A DNA stretch of 64,000 bases from assembly GCA_021432635.1 (NCBI GenBank), contig MU270015.1, positions 2,331,757 through 2,395,756 of the forward strand, read 5' to 3'. A model generated the notes under the pieces. The model did not search any database. It was not told the DNA's origin and worked only from the letters and a program-made list of their open reading frames with translations. The position numbers and the translations under genes are program-made. Source of the stretch: Thozetella sp. PMI_491 (taxonomy: Eukaryota > Ascomycota > Sordariomycetes > Chaetosphaeriales > Chaetosphaeriaceae). Of this stretch, positions 37,517-48,113 are shown in pieces. Numbering within the stretch: position 1 is the first letter of the stretch; each line of letters opens with the position of its first letter.

Positions 37517-38186
37517 GAGCGGGCATAAGGGCTGGTTCACTTTTTCCATCATGGCAAGTTTAGAGACATTTGATACAGCTATTGACTTCTGCCTTACACT
37601 ACATACTTTCGCGAAATTCTTTGTTCTGGTGCATACTAGATTTACGAGAGGTTCATACGACATATTCACTAGTTCCGGGGTGCTGCTGCGAGTAGTAGTA
37701 GGGTAGCGCGTATCGCCTAAGCCCCCTCCATCCTCTACTTCGTTTCCCAAATTGCCTTCCGTCCTTTCGCGGTTTTTTGTTAAGCGAGGATATTGCGTCA
37801 GCTTCTGGATCTGCAAAGTAACAGTCAAATATCACCTCAAAGTACCTTGTATGTCCCCACTACCAGGAGTTAAGTTGGAACTTGGTACCTACTGTTGGCT
37901 CGGACTGCTGGCTCGGATGCTGGCTCGAACCGTTGACTGATGCTGATACCAAAAACGACTAGCCTCTCTTTCTCTGTCTCTCCTTCTCTTTCCCCTTCTC
38001 TCTCTATCTTTTAACCCCCCCCCCCCCCCCCCCTCCTCTCTCTCTCTCTCTATTACTGTCGTAAGAAATAGTTTGCCTTATCGTTTTTCATTATTGCCTA
38101 AGGCAACCATCAAGCATCTTCTTCGATTGTTTTGCCACTCCCTGATTCTCGCGCTACAAGGCAATTCTATTGAAGAATTTTTGCCA
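37517..38186 (+). promoter_or_regulatory. NRPS upstream region with tandem CGGA motifs and CT/poly-C tract
   Basis: 37,895-37,930 holds three tandem TGGCTCGGA-type units (GGCTCGGACT, GGCTCGGATG, GGCTCGAAC). 37,960-38,055 is a pyrimidine tract with an uninterrupted run of about 20 C at 38,016-38,035 flanked by CTCTCT repeats. Long CT blocks are common in strong fungal promoters; the poly-C run is unusual. Confidence 0.5.
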
Positions 38187-41100
38187 ATGTCTATGAACAA
38201 AATGGCATCAGCTCAGAAGCTCGACTTTGCCTGGCAAGGCGAGACCTTTCGTTCGGTACTTGGCCTGTTTAACCATCATACGTCTACAGCACCCGCCGCA
38301 CCTGCAATAGTCACTCTTCATGAAAGCTTATCCTACCAAGAGCTGGATGCCTTGTCGACCAAACTAGCGTTGCGCTTGACTGGCATGGGGGCTAAAGAAG
38401 AGATGTTGATACCGCTTTTGTTCGAAAAGTCCGCTTGGACTATTGTCGCCATGATCGGAGTCCTCAAATCCGGGGCGGCTTTTGCTACACTGGATCCAAC
38501 CCACCCTTTGTCACGGTTGAATCAGCTTGTGCAAGACTTAGGATCGCCGATAATTGTATCATCGCCAAAAAATGCGGTGTTGTCGGCATCACTGTGCTCA
38601 AATGCTGTCACGGTGAGCAGACAACATCTAGAAGAGTTGCCTGAACCTAGCAGTACAATCACATCGAACCCACGAGGTGATTCAGCTGCCTACGTCATCT
38701 TCACCTCAGGCAGTACAGGCACACCCAAAGGTGCTATTATTGAACACGGGCAATTGGCTACAGCCGCTTTCCACGTAGGCCGGGCGGTAGGGTTCGAGGA
38801 CAAGCCACGTGTTTTGCAGTTCGCATCGTACAATTACGATGTTTACATCCTGGAAACGATGTTCACTCTGTCTCATGGGGGTTGCGTCTGTGTCCCAACA
38901 GATGATGAACGGATGAGTGACATCGTTGGATTCATGAACGCAACGAAAGTCACCGTTGCGGATCTCACGCCTTCAGTCCTTGCCATCTTGCCACTACATG
39001 AAGCTAGGACCCTTGAGACGATCATTCTCGGAGGTGAAGAGCCTCCAATCGACCTTTTGGGATCTTGCAGTCGGCGCTTCCGAGTGTTCTCAACTTACGG
39101 ACCTGCAGAATGCACTGTTGTTGCTACTTCTTTCGAAGTTGGCACCTCCGATGCTACCATGGTACCCGGCTATCTAGGCGACGCATTCGGCTGTCATGTG
39201 TGGATCAGCGACTTGCAAAATCCCGAACAAGTGGCGCCTGTTGGTGTCATTGGTGAAATCGTGGTTGAAGGACCTTCGGTTGGGCGGGGATATCTCCATA
39301 ATGAGACGAAGACCAAGGAACATTATGGGATTGTAACGAGACAATCAAAAGACAGCAATATGCCGAAGTCGTCACGTCTTTACAGGACCGGCGATATGGG
39401 CCATTATGAGGCCGATGGCTCGATGATATTTGACGGGAGGAAAGACGACCAGATAAAGCTGAACGGACGCCGAGTTGAGCTTGGAGAGATTGAAAGTTCG
39501 ATACGCAAAATCATGACGCACGGACAGGTGAAGGTCGAGCTCATTCAACTCAACAGTGGAGCCAAGAAACTCGCCGCTTTCGTGCTCTTGGGGGATAGTC
39601 AAGAGATCTCCGACATGCTTTTTGCGAATCTATCGCAGGAGTCGAGTCACGATTTTGATGAGGCTGTCTCAAATATTCAACAGGAGCTATCAGATATCCT
39701 CCCCAGCTACCTAGTCCCAACCGTCTACATTCCTCTGACTCACATGCCTTTCACACCTTCGAAGAAGATCAACCGACGCAAACTACGCGATTTAGCTTCA
39801 AGCCTATCCCCGCAGGCTCTAAGCAGCTACAAGAAAAACCCTGATGCTCCCCAGATTATCCTTACTCACAACGAGCAGTTGCTTCATCAGGAATGCGCAC
39901 GTATTCTGGGTTTGGATCCGATCACCATTGGAATACGGGACAATTTTGTGAAGCTTGGGGGGGATTCGATGGCAGCCATGCGACTTGCAGCAAGTCTACG
40001 GACACAGAAATTGTCTTCGACAGTCGGCGACATTCTCGACTGTCCGAATTTGTCTGCGACTGCCTCAAGAATGCATAACATAGCCCTAGAAGAAAGGCGG
40101 GTGATTCATCCATTTGACTTGATACCGCATCGCCAAAAGTCTGGCATCGTGTCGGAAGCTGCCTCGCGATGTGAAATCGCAACCGACATGATGGAGGATA
40201 TCTATCCTTGTTCACCAACCCAAGTATTCTACGCCGATATGACGGAAATTTACAGCAATTACCAAGGCCCAGCAGGCGTCAACGATCAGGTCATCTTTTC
40301 CATTCACAGCAACTGCGATCTCGAAAGGCTCAAGCTCGCTTGGCGCAAGGTCGTCTCTGAGAATCCAATTCTACGCACACGGATTATTCCAGTAAAAGAC
40401 CGGCTCTATCAGGTCGTTGTAAAAGAGGAGCACGATTGGCAGGAGGTTCATGACATGGACCATTACCTCAGTGTTGATCAGACCAGACCATTTGAGCCCC
40501 GCCAGCCATGGTCACGGTTCGCCATATCGTCTAGTCCTGATCTTTCTGGTCGACGGAGGTTTGTGTGGACTGTATCTCGTGCGCTCTACGACTTCTGGTC
40601 CTTTGAGATCCTATTGAAAAGGTTGTCGGAACTCTATGCAAACATCGAAGCTCCAGATATTACACGTCCGTCTCCGAATCGCTTTGTGAGTAACATTCTG
40701 GCCCGCGATCTTAAGAAGTCTCACGACTTCTGGAAGAGCCATTTTCATGGCATATCCAGTAAGACGCTTTATCCAGCGGGCACACGGGGAAGAAGCAAGC
40801 CAAATGCGTCGGCAAAACACGAATTTTCTTTGCCGAGCGAGTTGAACTCCGCCAGCACGCCTGCTGTCAAGCTTTATGGGGCATGTGCAATTATTATGAG
40901 CAAGTACACCGGATCTCCAGATGTCATTCTTCAGACTGTTCGCACAGGACGTGATGTTATGATCGATGGGATTGAGGCCATGATCACGCCTACCATTGCT
41001 AGGATTCCACTGAGAATTCATGTCGATCTTGATGAGAGATGCAGTACCTTTCTGCACTCCCTCCAGCTGCATCTATCCCGTCTAGTGGAGTATCAATACA

Positions 41101-41486
41101 TCAGCTGGAAGGATATTGCCAGTCTATCCGAAGACGCAGCGGCTGCATGCGAGACGGCAATGCTGTTTACAGTTCGCCAAGAACAGTTGGATATCTCCCA
41201 AACCGGGAACCCCATTGGGTTTGAGCTTGAAAAATTTGTGAAAACCAACCCATGGCCTCTTCCATTGTCAATCGGTTGGGATATTGAAGGTAGTTGCGTG
41301 AAGGGCAGTGCAAAATTCGACAATACTCTGTTTCGCCAAGAAGGTGTGGACAGCCTACTCCGAGCGGTTGAGGTTGTCTATAGAAGTTTGTCTTGCATCA
41401 ACGACGATAGTTGGTTAAGAGACCTAGATACCTCTGTTTGCTGTTCAACAGATATTTATACTGCGCCTCATAAGTCAGCATATTAA
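38187..41486 (+). CDS. Non-ribosomal peptide synthetase, single A-T-C module
   Basis: Single exon, 1,099 residues from the first ATG. Adenylation domain about 15-560 with A2 (LKSGAAFATLDPTHPLSRL), A3 (TSGSTGTPKG near 173), A5 (STYGPAECTV), A7 (YRTGDMGHY), A8 (KDDQIKLNGRRVELGEIE) and A10 (PSKKINRRKL). By-eye specificity residues are D-V-L-D-I-G-T-V-V-K; the retained first Asp argues for an alpha-amino-acid substrate. Carrier domain with LGGDS near 590 (Ser attachment site). Condensation domain from about 680 with EDIYPCSPTQ and PTIARIPLRIHVD, resembling fungal terminal condensation domains. Its HHxxxDG/SHxxxD motif reads SRALYDF near 796, so the catalytic His is missing. No thioesterase or reductase. 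The peptide product is unknown. Confidence 0.9.
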   Translation: MSMNKMASAQKLDFAWQGETFRSVLGLFNHHTSTAPAAPAIVTLHESLSYQELDALSTKLALRLTGMGAKEEMLIPLLFEKSAWTIVAMIGVLKSGAAFATLDPTHPLSRLNQLVQDLGSPIIVSSPKNAVLSASLCSNAVTVSRQHLEELPEPSSTITSNPRGDSAAYVIFTSGSTGTPKGAIIEHGQLATAAFHVGRAVGFEDKPRVLQFASYNYDVYILETMFTLSHGGCVCVPTDDERMSDIVGFMNATKVTVADLTPSVLAILPLHEARTLETIILGGEEPPIDLLGSCSRRFRVFSTYGPAECTVVATSFEVGTSDATMVPGYLGDAFGCHVWISDLQNPEQVAPVGVIGEIVVEGPSVGRGYLHNETKTKEHYGIVTRQSKDSNMPKSSRLYRTGDMGHYEADGSMIFDGRKDDQIKLNGRRVELGEIESSIRKIMTHGQVKVELIQLNSGAKKLAAFVLLGDSQEISDMLFANLSQESSHDFDEAVSNIQQELSDILPSYLVPTVYIPLTHMPFTPSKKINRRKLRDLASSLSPQALSSYKKNPDAPQIILTHNEQLLHQECARILGLDPITIGIRDNFVKLGGDSMAAMRLAASLRTQKLSSTVGDILDCPNLSATASRMHNIALEERRVIHPFDLIPHRQKSGIVSEAASRCEIATDMMEDIYPCSPTQVFYADMTEIYSNYQGPAGVNDQVIFSIHSNCDLERLKLAWRKVVSENPILRTRIIPVKDRLYQVVVKEEHDWQEVHDMDHYLSVDQTRPFEPRQPWSRFAISSSPDLSGRRRFVWTVSRALYDFWSFEILLKRLSELYANIEAPDITRPSPNRFVSNILARDLKKSHDFWKSHFHGISSKTLYPAGTRGRSKPNASAKHEFSLPSELNSASTPAVKLYGACAIIMSKYTGSPDVILQTVRTGRDVMIDGIEAMITPTIARIPLRIHVDLDERCSTFLHSLQLHLSRLVEYQYISWKDIASLSEDAAAACETAMLFTVRQEQLDISQTGNPIGFELEKFVKTNPWPLPLSIGWDIEGSCVKGSAKFDNTLFRQEGVDSLLRAVEVVYRSLSCINDDSWLRDLDTSVCCSTDIYTAPHKSAY

Positions 41487-44400
41487 GTACAGACTATAGC
41501 TAGCAGTCTATAACTGGAGAATCAACTCATACTGTTAATATATTCCCTGTTGGTGTCGTTATTTGCATTAAGTATATAATTTTCTATGTATTAGGCGTGA
41601 TAGTAAAATGGTTGCCCACTATTAATTATTTTTATATCTTCGACAAAACTTTCTTTTTTGAGGGCTTTTTCTTAATTAAAAGCTTTATATTCTATTGCTA
41701 AGTAAATATTAAAACTATTAAATTACTTTTTATTATATCACAGGTATTATCCAATGTATTATTACCAGCTGATTATCTAATATCCCCTTACCTATAAGTC
41801 TTATATTATTTATCTTATACTAATATACTTATATAGTAATTCAGCTACTTCCTACCTACCTTAATCACAATCACAAAGTATAAGTCAATTCCAGTAAGAA
41901 GTAGCTTAGTATATAAGACTATATTCTTTACTTAGATAGATTAGTTAGCGTTTACTCTTTAATAATTAATCTTATAAGTTATAAGTGTAATACTTATATT
42001 ATAAATCACTGTGCTATATTAATTAATTACTTTAGTAGTCCTGCCCTCCCTATCTTAGGAAAGACCCTTATATACTAAGAAGACTAAGCCTTAGGATCTT
42101 AGTACGATAATATATTAATTACTTTCTTTAGAGGAATAGACTTATATTAATTAATAATATTTTATCGCTATTATATCTAATAAGGCTACTCTATCTAATA
42201 ATAGTTATAACTTTAGCTTTAATAAGGATATAGAAAAGTCCTTAACACTCTATATCTTTAATTAAAAAATAAAAGATGTTAATAATAATAGAGATAATAT
42301 TGATTATATTAACTTTAAATAAGGAATAATTCCCTAGACTAAGATTTAAAGAAATATTAAAAGATAAAAGGTAAGTTAAGTTCCTATTAAATAAAGCTTT
42401 ACTTTGTCGTAAGGTCTGGGGGATCGCAGGGAGGGCCGGATCGTCGACGAGAGCTTCGTGCGGAGATCCGTATGAGGATATCAAGCAGGGAGCGAAACTG
42501 CTCGATTATGGAGTCAATTGTGGCCGTGCGAGGGTAAATATAGGTCGTCGTAATGAGCTGATCGTCAGTATCACAATGATGGTCAAGGCGTGAGTATTGA
42601 TCGAGACTTGGGAGCACAAGCGTAAATAGTATGGGAACGAGCAAGTGGAACGTAGCGTATTGTATTGGAACCGCATGCGCGTTTGACCATATGCCCACAT
42701 GTGTGGGGATGTGGTCAACTATATACATCTGGCTATGGTCGAGGCTAATGGATAGTAAGGTATAGTACGGATACATGTATACGGCTTAGTTGGGTAGCTG
42801 TCGTAACAAGGCTTATAAGCAACTGTAAGGTTGAGGGTTTTACTCTTACTGACGTTAGTATTTTATATATAGATCTCTAGTATAGAGCTTTTATATAGGG
42901 AGCTTTATATGTGATAGCGTGGCAATCCAATAAGAACTAGTAAATTAGGCTTAGTAAAAGAAAAGGCTCTTATTTAAAAAGATATTAATTGTAAGGCCTT
43001 AGAGTATACAGCCTTATAGTAAGGCACATAGCTAGTGTAACTTTAGTATATATTATAAACAGCCTAAGAGTCAGGCAGGAAATATAGGGGATTTAAAGCT
43101 AAGTCAAGACTAAATCTAAGAGGAGAACCCTTTATTTATTATAGGCTTTAAACTTAAGTATTTCAAGAATTAGTCTTTATTACAGCATTAATATTAGTAA
43201 TTAAATACACTCTCCTTTTTATAGCTAAGTTTCTACCCTTTAATACCTGCCTAATATATTATAGTTTTATATTAGCTTTCTACCTTTAAAGATTTATTTA
43301 TACTTATAAAATATAAAGGGTCTAGCTAAATATTAGGAATAATTAATCCCTAGCTTTATTCTATACTTAAATTAATATCTTCTTAAATAAGGGCCTTTTC
43401 TTTTACTAAGCCTAATCTATTAGCCTTTATTATAGTATTAATAACCTAATATAAAAATGATTAGAATTATAATATTATTATATTAAGTCTTTAAGAAGGA
43501 TTATTAATATAGATAAAGAGTTAGGGAAGAAGTAACTATATTTTCAACTATAGCTATAATACTAGACTAATAATTATAAGAGGGAAGTCCTCCTACAGTA
43601 TAATATACTTAGCTAGTCTACTTATAGAGCTAACTTAGAACACTACTATATTAAGCATAGAATAACCCTAGTTTCCACCTGTAGTATAGTAGTTCCCTTA
43701 ACTGTAATTGTCATCTTATTACACTAATATAGACTCCCTGTCTCTCATTAAAATCAATATATTAAATAATAATATCTCAAAGTTTCTCATTTACTTACAT
43801 TATAATATCTTTGCAAGTCCACTACAAAGTATTAGCCATTAGGTTGTTGAGAATTTCGTTCTTTAAGATCAAGTCTCCAGTCTGATCTATATTATCGCCG
43901 ACCCTATCGTTACCAGATGAAACGGTATGGCTCTGTGTAGTTGCTTTATTGGTATCCTGAATTGCATCTTCGCCTTCTAGAAGGCCTATAAGATTGTTTT
44001 GACCGCCACTTATAATGCCAATATTCTGAGGGCCTCTCTGATAAATATCCTGCTACTCTTGTTAGCCATATCATACTCTGTAATTCCTTAGAAAAAGGTA
44101 CGTGGTTATTTATTCTTACAGAAATTGCGCGACTATAGACTAGTCTAAGTATGAGAGTTTTAATAATAAAATTATAAAAGGTTTTCATTTTAACTGTAAT
44201 AGAAAGTAGCTGTAATACTGTGTATGTTTGGGATGGATGATAAGATCTGTGGCTAGTTATTTATTTATACATTGCTAGAAAGTTATTAAACTGTTTAGAT
44301 TCTCAGTTTTTAATTTATTTAAACTTTAAAAAGAAATGCTAAATCTTATACATCGGATTCTCTCTTTATTAGGGTTATAATTAGTAATTATTTACATAAA

Positions 44401-44605
44401 GGGGCTTTGTTTCTGTGGAAAGAGTTTAATATTTTACCTGTTATTAAGAGGATTAGATTTTCGTATAACAAGCTACAATATAAAAGCAAAGCATTTAAGT
44501 TTTAGATATTATTTTTAAATTTATTATTTGAGACAAATACGAGAAGGACAAAGACAATTAATATTAATGTAAGACATGCTACTTTTTAAGAAATGAAAGT
44601 TCCTT
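41487..44605. other. AT-rich RIP-degraded spacer
   Basis: Composition drops sharply after 41,500. A short island of normal composition at about 42,410-42,780 encodes a minus-strand 125-codon frame of no recognisable family; 43,850-44,200 is another partially normal patch. No gene is supported. This gap separates the NRPS from the acyltransferase. Confidence 0.5.
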
Positions 44606-44842
44606 TGATGCCACAAAAGAAAGCAAAGGCATAGATCGCAACTGAGCTCCAGTCTTACCAGTGGGAAGCAGGGGAAGCTCGTGAACTGGCTCGGCAAGCA
44701 GCCGATCCACGAACAGGGGATCCAGATAAGCATACAATCTTAGATAGTTACGAGAGCACTCCTATTTACTAGAGTAGAGGTCAAGCAAGCGTGGGAAACG
44801 TGTATATAACGAGTGCGAGCTTCTCTAGTAGAGATGGGGGGC
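44606..44842 (+). mobile_element. Short LTR-like repeat, copy 1 (about 235 bp)
   Basis: Matches 57,386-57,620 in the same orientation. Shared pieces are GGCTCGGCAAG(C/G)AGCCGATCC, GAACAGGGGATCCAG, GTCAAGCAAGCGTGGGAAAC and GTGTATATAACGAGTGCGAGC (TATA-like). It starts TG and ends CA in both copies, so it could be a solo LTR. The left part here is RIP-mutated. Confidence 0.6.
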
Positions 44843-45282
44843 ATTGACGCCCAGGTCTGGTCCGACGGGGTTGACGATCAAGTTCCCGTGTTGCACGCCT
44901 TGAGAAGAGAGCCACGCAAATGCACGATCTGGTAGAATGTTGTCATAAGCCCTCGGGGCATCCTACGGGTCTGGAGATATGGCTAAAGCTGAAGCAGATG
45001 TTATACTTGATAGGGGGGCTACCACATACAGCACAATTATTAGGGTCCTCGCACAGAAGCTAGCCGGTATCTAAGGGAGGGCGTTAGGGCGTGTTTGGTT
45101 GTAGCATGTCGCAGAGCTACCCAAAACTACGGAAAAGCTAGGGAAATACTAGCAAAAAAAGAGAAAAAGAGAAGAAAATAAAAGATAAGAGAAGAAGAAT
45201 AGATAGTTTAAATATAGTTTAACTATATTGAAGTATTTATAATAAAGCATAGAATAACTAGTGTTAAACCCGCTCACTAAAG

Positions 45283-45345
45283 CTAGATCCTTAGAATAGT
45301 TATATAATTAAGGCTTAAGTGCTTGTCTTGTTAATAATCTATTAT
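45283..45345 (-). repeat. RIP-mutated fragment of the long-TIR element family
   Basis: AAGCTAGATCCTTAGAATAG followed by AAGGCTTAAGTGC matches the right terminal repeat of the 48,114-48,923 element (AAGCTAGATCCTTAGCATAG, AAGGCTTAAGTGC) with C-to-T changes. It directly abuts the MITE at 45,348. Confidence 0.6.
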
Positions 45346-45347
45346 AT

Positions 45348-45792
45348 TATTAATGTAATCTATAATTGAGTTGGCCACATAAGTGGGTTGGCCACTCGAT
45401 ATTACGAGTAAATCGTGATATTTTATAACAAACTTATGCCTTTAAATTAAAGTATATATCTTTATAAATTAATATATGAATTAAGATATAAATTATTTAT
45501 AAAGATCGGTTTTTATTTTATTTTTAAATTAAGTCTAATATATAATAAATAATAAATAATTCAAAGTAGAGATAATCTGTCTTCATTTTTTTTTATTTTA
45601 ATAAAGAATTTTTTAAAAAAGAATTAAAAGTTATTTTTGATTTATTATTCCTGTTGAAAAACTCTCATAAAGTTTTAAAAGATTTGATTTAAATTTAAGG
45701 GCATAAGGTTGTTATAATATATCACGATTTTCTCGTAATATCGAGTGGCCGACCGGCTTGTGTGGCCGACTCGCTTGTGGATTACGTTAATA
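45348..45792. mobile_element. MITE with terminal inverted repeats of about 100 bp
   Basis: The left arm (45,348-45,450) and the reverse complement of the right arm (45,692-45,792) share TATTAAYGTAATCYA, GGCCACTCGATATTACGAG and ATCGTGATAT. Differences are mostly C/T, with the left arm more RIP-mutated. The interior (about 240 bp) is AT-rich and non-coding. Two TYGGCCAC sub-repeats lie within each arm. Size and structure fit a miniature inverted-repeat element, possibly Tc1/pogo-related (inference). Confidence 0.75.
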
Positions 45793-45936
45793 TTTTATTA
45801 TACTTATGTAAAAATAGTCTCAACTTTCTTACAAAGACAAATTATCTTAATCTCTTTTTAAGTAATATCAGTAAACTCACACCATTTACTATATTATAAA
45901 TTTAATTATTTATAGCAGCAACTATTATCTAAGCAT

Positions 45937-47598
45937 CTATACCTTAAGAAGTTCCTCCTCTACCTTTATCCATAGATTAGAAGGCATGTTAGCATTGACC
46001 CACACATCCCCGTTTGGATACTCGCAAATGGAAAACACATTCGACCTAGGCTGAAACCCTGGGTTGAGCCACAGCGCATGGAAATACGCTGGCTGCCCCA
46101 ACTCAACAGCTTGGGGCCACTCCGGCTGACTTACAACAACCTTAGGTACTACTGCGGGCCCGAAGTCCACGGATTCTAGAAACCGAGCTTTGGTCCAGTT
46201 GCTGAAGAATATTATAAAGTTCCCCGGGTCGCCGAACATTGGATTTTTGCCCGTCGCGGCCAGTGCCTCCCGCTCGAGCCGCACCATAGCTGTGACTTGC
46301 GTGGCCTCCGACTGCTTCGCAATGCTGGCACGTACTTCGCCCGCTAGTAAGCCAAGTTGTATGTTCTCCTTTCCCCCATGGATGACCCTCTGGGCGGGGA
46401 AGAAAGAGTATATCTTGCTCGTAACATTCTGGACATATACCCCCTTCCCCAGGCCTAGCGGCACATGATTCCGGAGGTCGATGGCATTGATGAGGCAGAT
46501 GGTCTTGGAGGACGACAGTGGAAGCGACCAAGCACCCAGACGCGCACAGAAAGCTGTGAGGACATCCCCTGTTGTGAGGAACGGCTTGCCTGTAGCCTTA
46601 TGTATTACGATCTTCCGCGAGAGTACTCCATTGTCAGATGACTCCCCGAGCTCTAACAGCGCTTGGTCACACAGCTTAGCGACCGCGCCTTTCGGCCAGA
46701 AAATCATCTTGGGCTTGGTCTTTGGTAACAGCAGCATGTCCAGGATGAAGCAAATGATGAAGAGAAATGCTCGAAAGCCGACTAAATGCAGGTGGGCCAG
46801 AGAGGAAGTCGCCTGACTGCCCAGATCAGCCGGGTCCTCCTCACTTCCCTCGCCAGCAATCTGGGCCATAGCATCGTGTTCGAACGAGAGCATTGGCGGG
46901 ACTTCCTTCTCGCGTCCGGCGAGGACCAAACTCCAGGCTTTCAGGAGCTGCGAGATGCCTTGCGCGTCAGACGTGGCATGAATCCAGGAAATAGAGACCA
47001 GCGTTGCATCTTGGAACGAGGCGATATGAAGCCAGATTTGCGGCGCATCTGTGAACAAGTAGTCATCCAGTGTCGTCGGCGTCGCGTCTCCTTTGGCTAG
47101 CGACAAGAATTGGTTCGCACCGGGCTGCACCGACGGCCGCCCCCCTTGAGGCCGTGGCAGCTGGCGGGCAAGGACATGTTCATCGATGCCAATGTTGAAC
47201 ATGGCACGCGTAAGGCCGGCAGCAGGCCGGTCTCGTGTGAAAGGTCTCGGAATGTGTATCTCGAACTTGCCAGAGGGCTATCCTCGTGTCAACCGCTGCG
47301 CTCTGGCGAAGCTTTCCTTTGCGTAACCCCCCCTTCAACAATCCCCTAGGAGGGCCACTATGTGACTTACAGTCTTCCGGATGCGTCCTCCTACACGTCG
47401 CCAAGTGCTCGTGGAGAGCAGTTGACAGAGCGAGCCATGCAGCTTGTCTGGGTCGAGAACATCGTGGAATCGGAAGGTGATGCTCAGCACCATAGTGCGA
47501 TAGAGCGGTGTGTCGTCCTGCAAATAGAAAGGAACGACATCGTCCGTGGATACTCTAGGCGGCTGGACGCGCCGCGCGCCAAACAGCCAGTCGATCAT
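45937..47598 (-). CDS. BAHD-like acyltransferase (transferase family)
   Basis: Two exons on the minus strand (47598-47371, 47277-45937) across a 93-bp GTAAGT...TAG intron; 522 residues. N-terminal DDTPLYRTMVLSITFRF, GGRIRKT joined to PSGKFEIHIPRPFT, then the catalytic H176-A-T-S-D180 (HxxxD) in SWIHATSDAQG. The second family motif DFGWG is degenerate (SVDFGPAVV). A hydrophobic segment FRAFLFIICFILDMLLLP lies mid-protein, as in many fungal members. It would transfer an acyl group from CoA to an alcohol or amine. Start is the first ATG of the open frame. May tailor the NRPS product, but 4.4 kb of decayed repeats lie between, and the CGGACT motif is not seen in its promoter. Confidence 0.8.
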
Positions 47599-48113
47599 TG
47601 CAATAGCGTCTTGGGTGAAGGCGGTTAGGAGCTGAGACTGGGTAGGGTAATGTCAGGTTGAAGTTTACCACTCTGGGCAATAGACAGTGTGGGCAAAGGT
47701 CTATGTTGTGATCTGTCCTCTAATTAACTTGCTTTAGCATTGTTGGAATGTGTCTCTTATCTGTTTCAAAGCACATAGTCTCTGTAGACATTTTATCTTA
47801 AAGGACCCAACCACCTAATGAGACCCACCCCCTTATAAGACAGTCTCTCAACTATGTGTCTCGGTTGTCTGGCATTTATTCACCTTGGAAGGGGAATCCA
47901 CTCTCTAAGGGGAAAGCGTGCTAAGGTTGGGCATTTGTAGAATGGTATGACTAAGTGGTATAATTATTCATCTAGATAAAGAATATATGTTTATAGTAAA
48001 TATAAATAATCCTTATACATTTACTTTGGCATATACTCCCTTCAAGTGTATATTTAACTTATTAATAAAATACCTATAGGGGTTTTAAAAGAGTTACTTA
48101 TAATTAACTTAAT
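47599..48113. other. Intergenic, acyltransferase 5' flank
   Basis: No gene seen. It becomes AT-rich from about 47,940 to the start of the inverted-repeat element. Confidence 0.5.

Noticed and set aside
38640..39130. Reading the NRPS as an aryl-acid-activating enzyme
   Set aside because: An alternative by-eye alignment placed Asn at the first specificity position, but aligning YDVYILE with the fungal FDVSIGE pattern restores Asp, which fits an alpha-amino-acid substrate.
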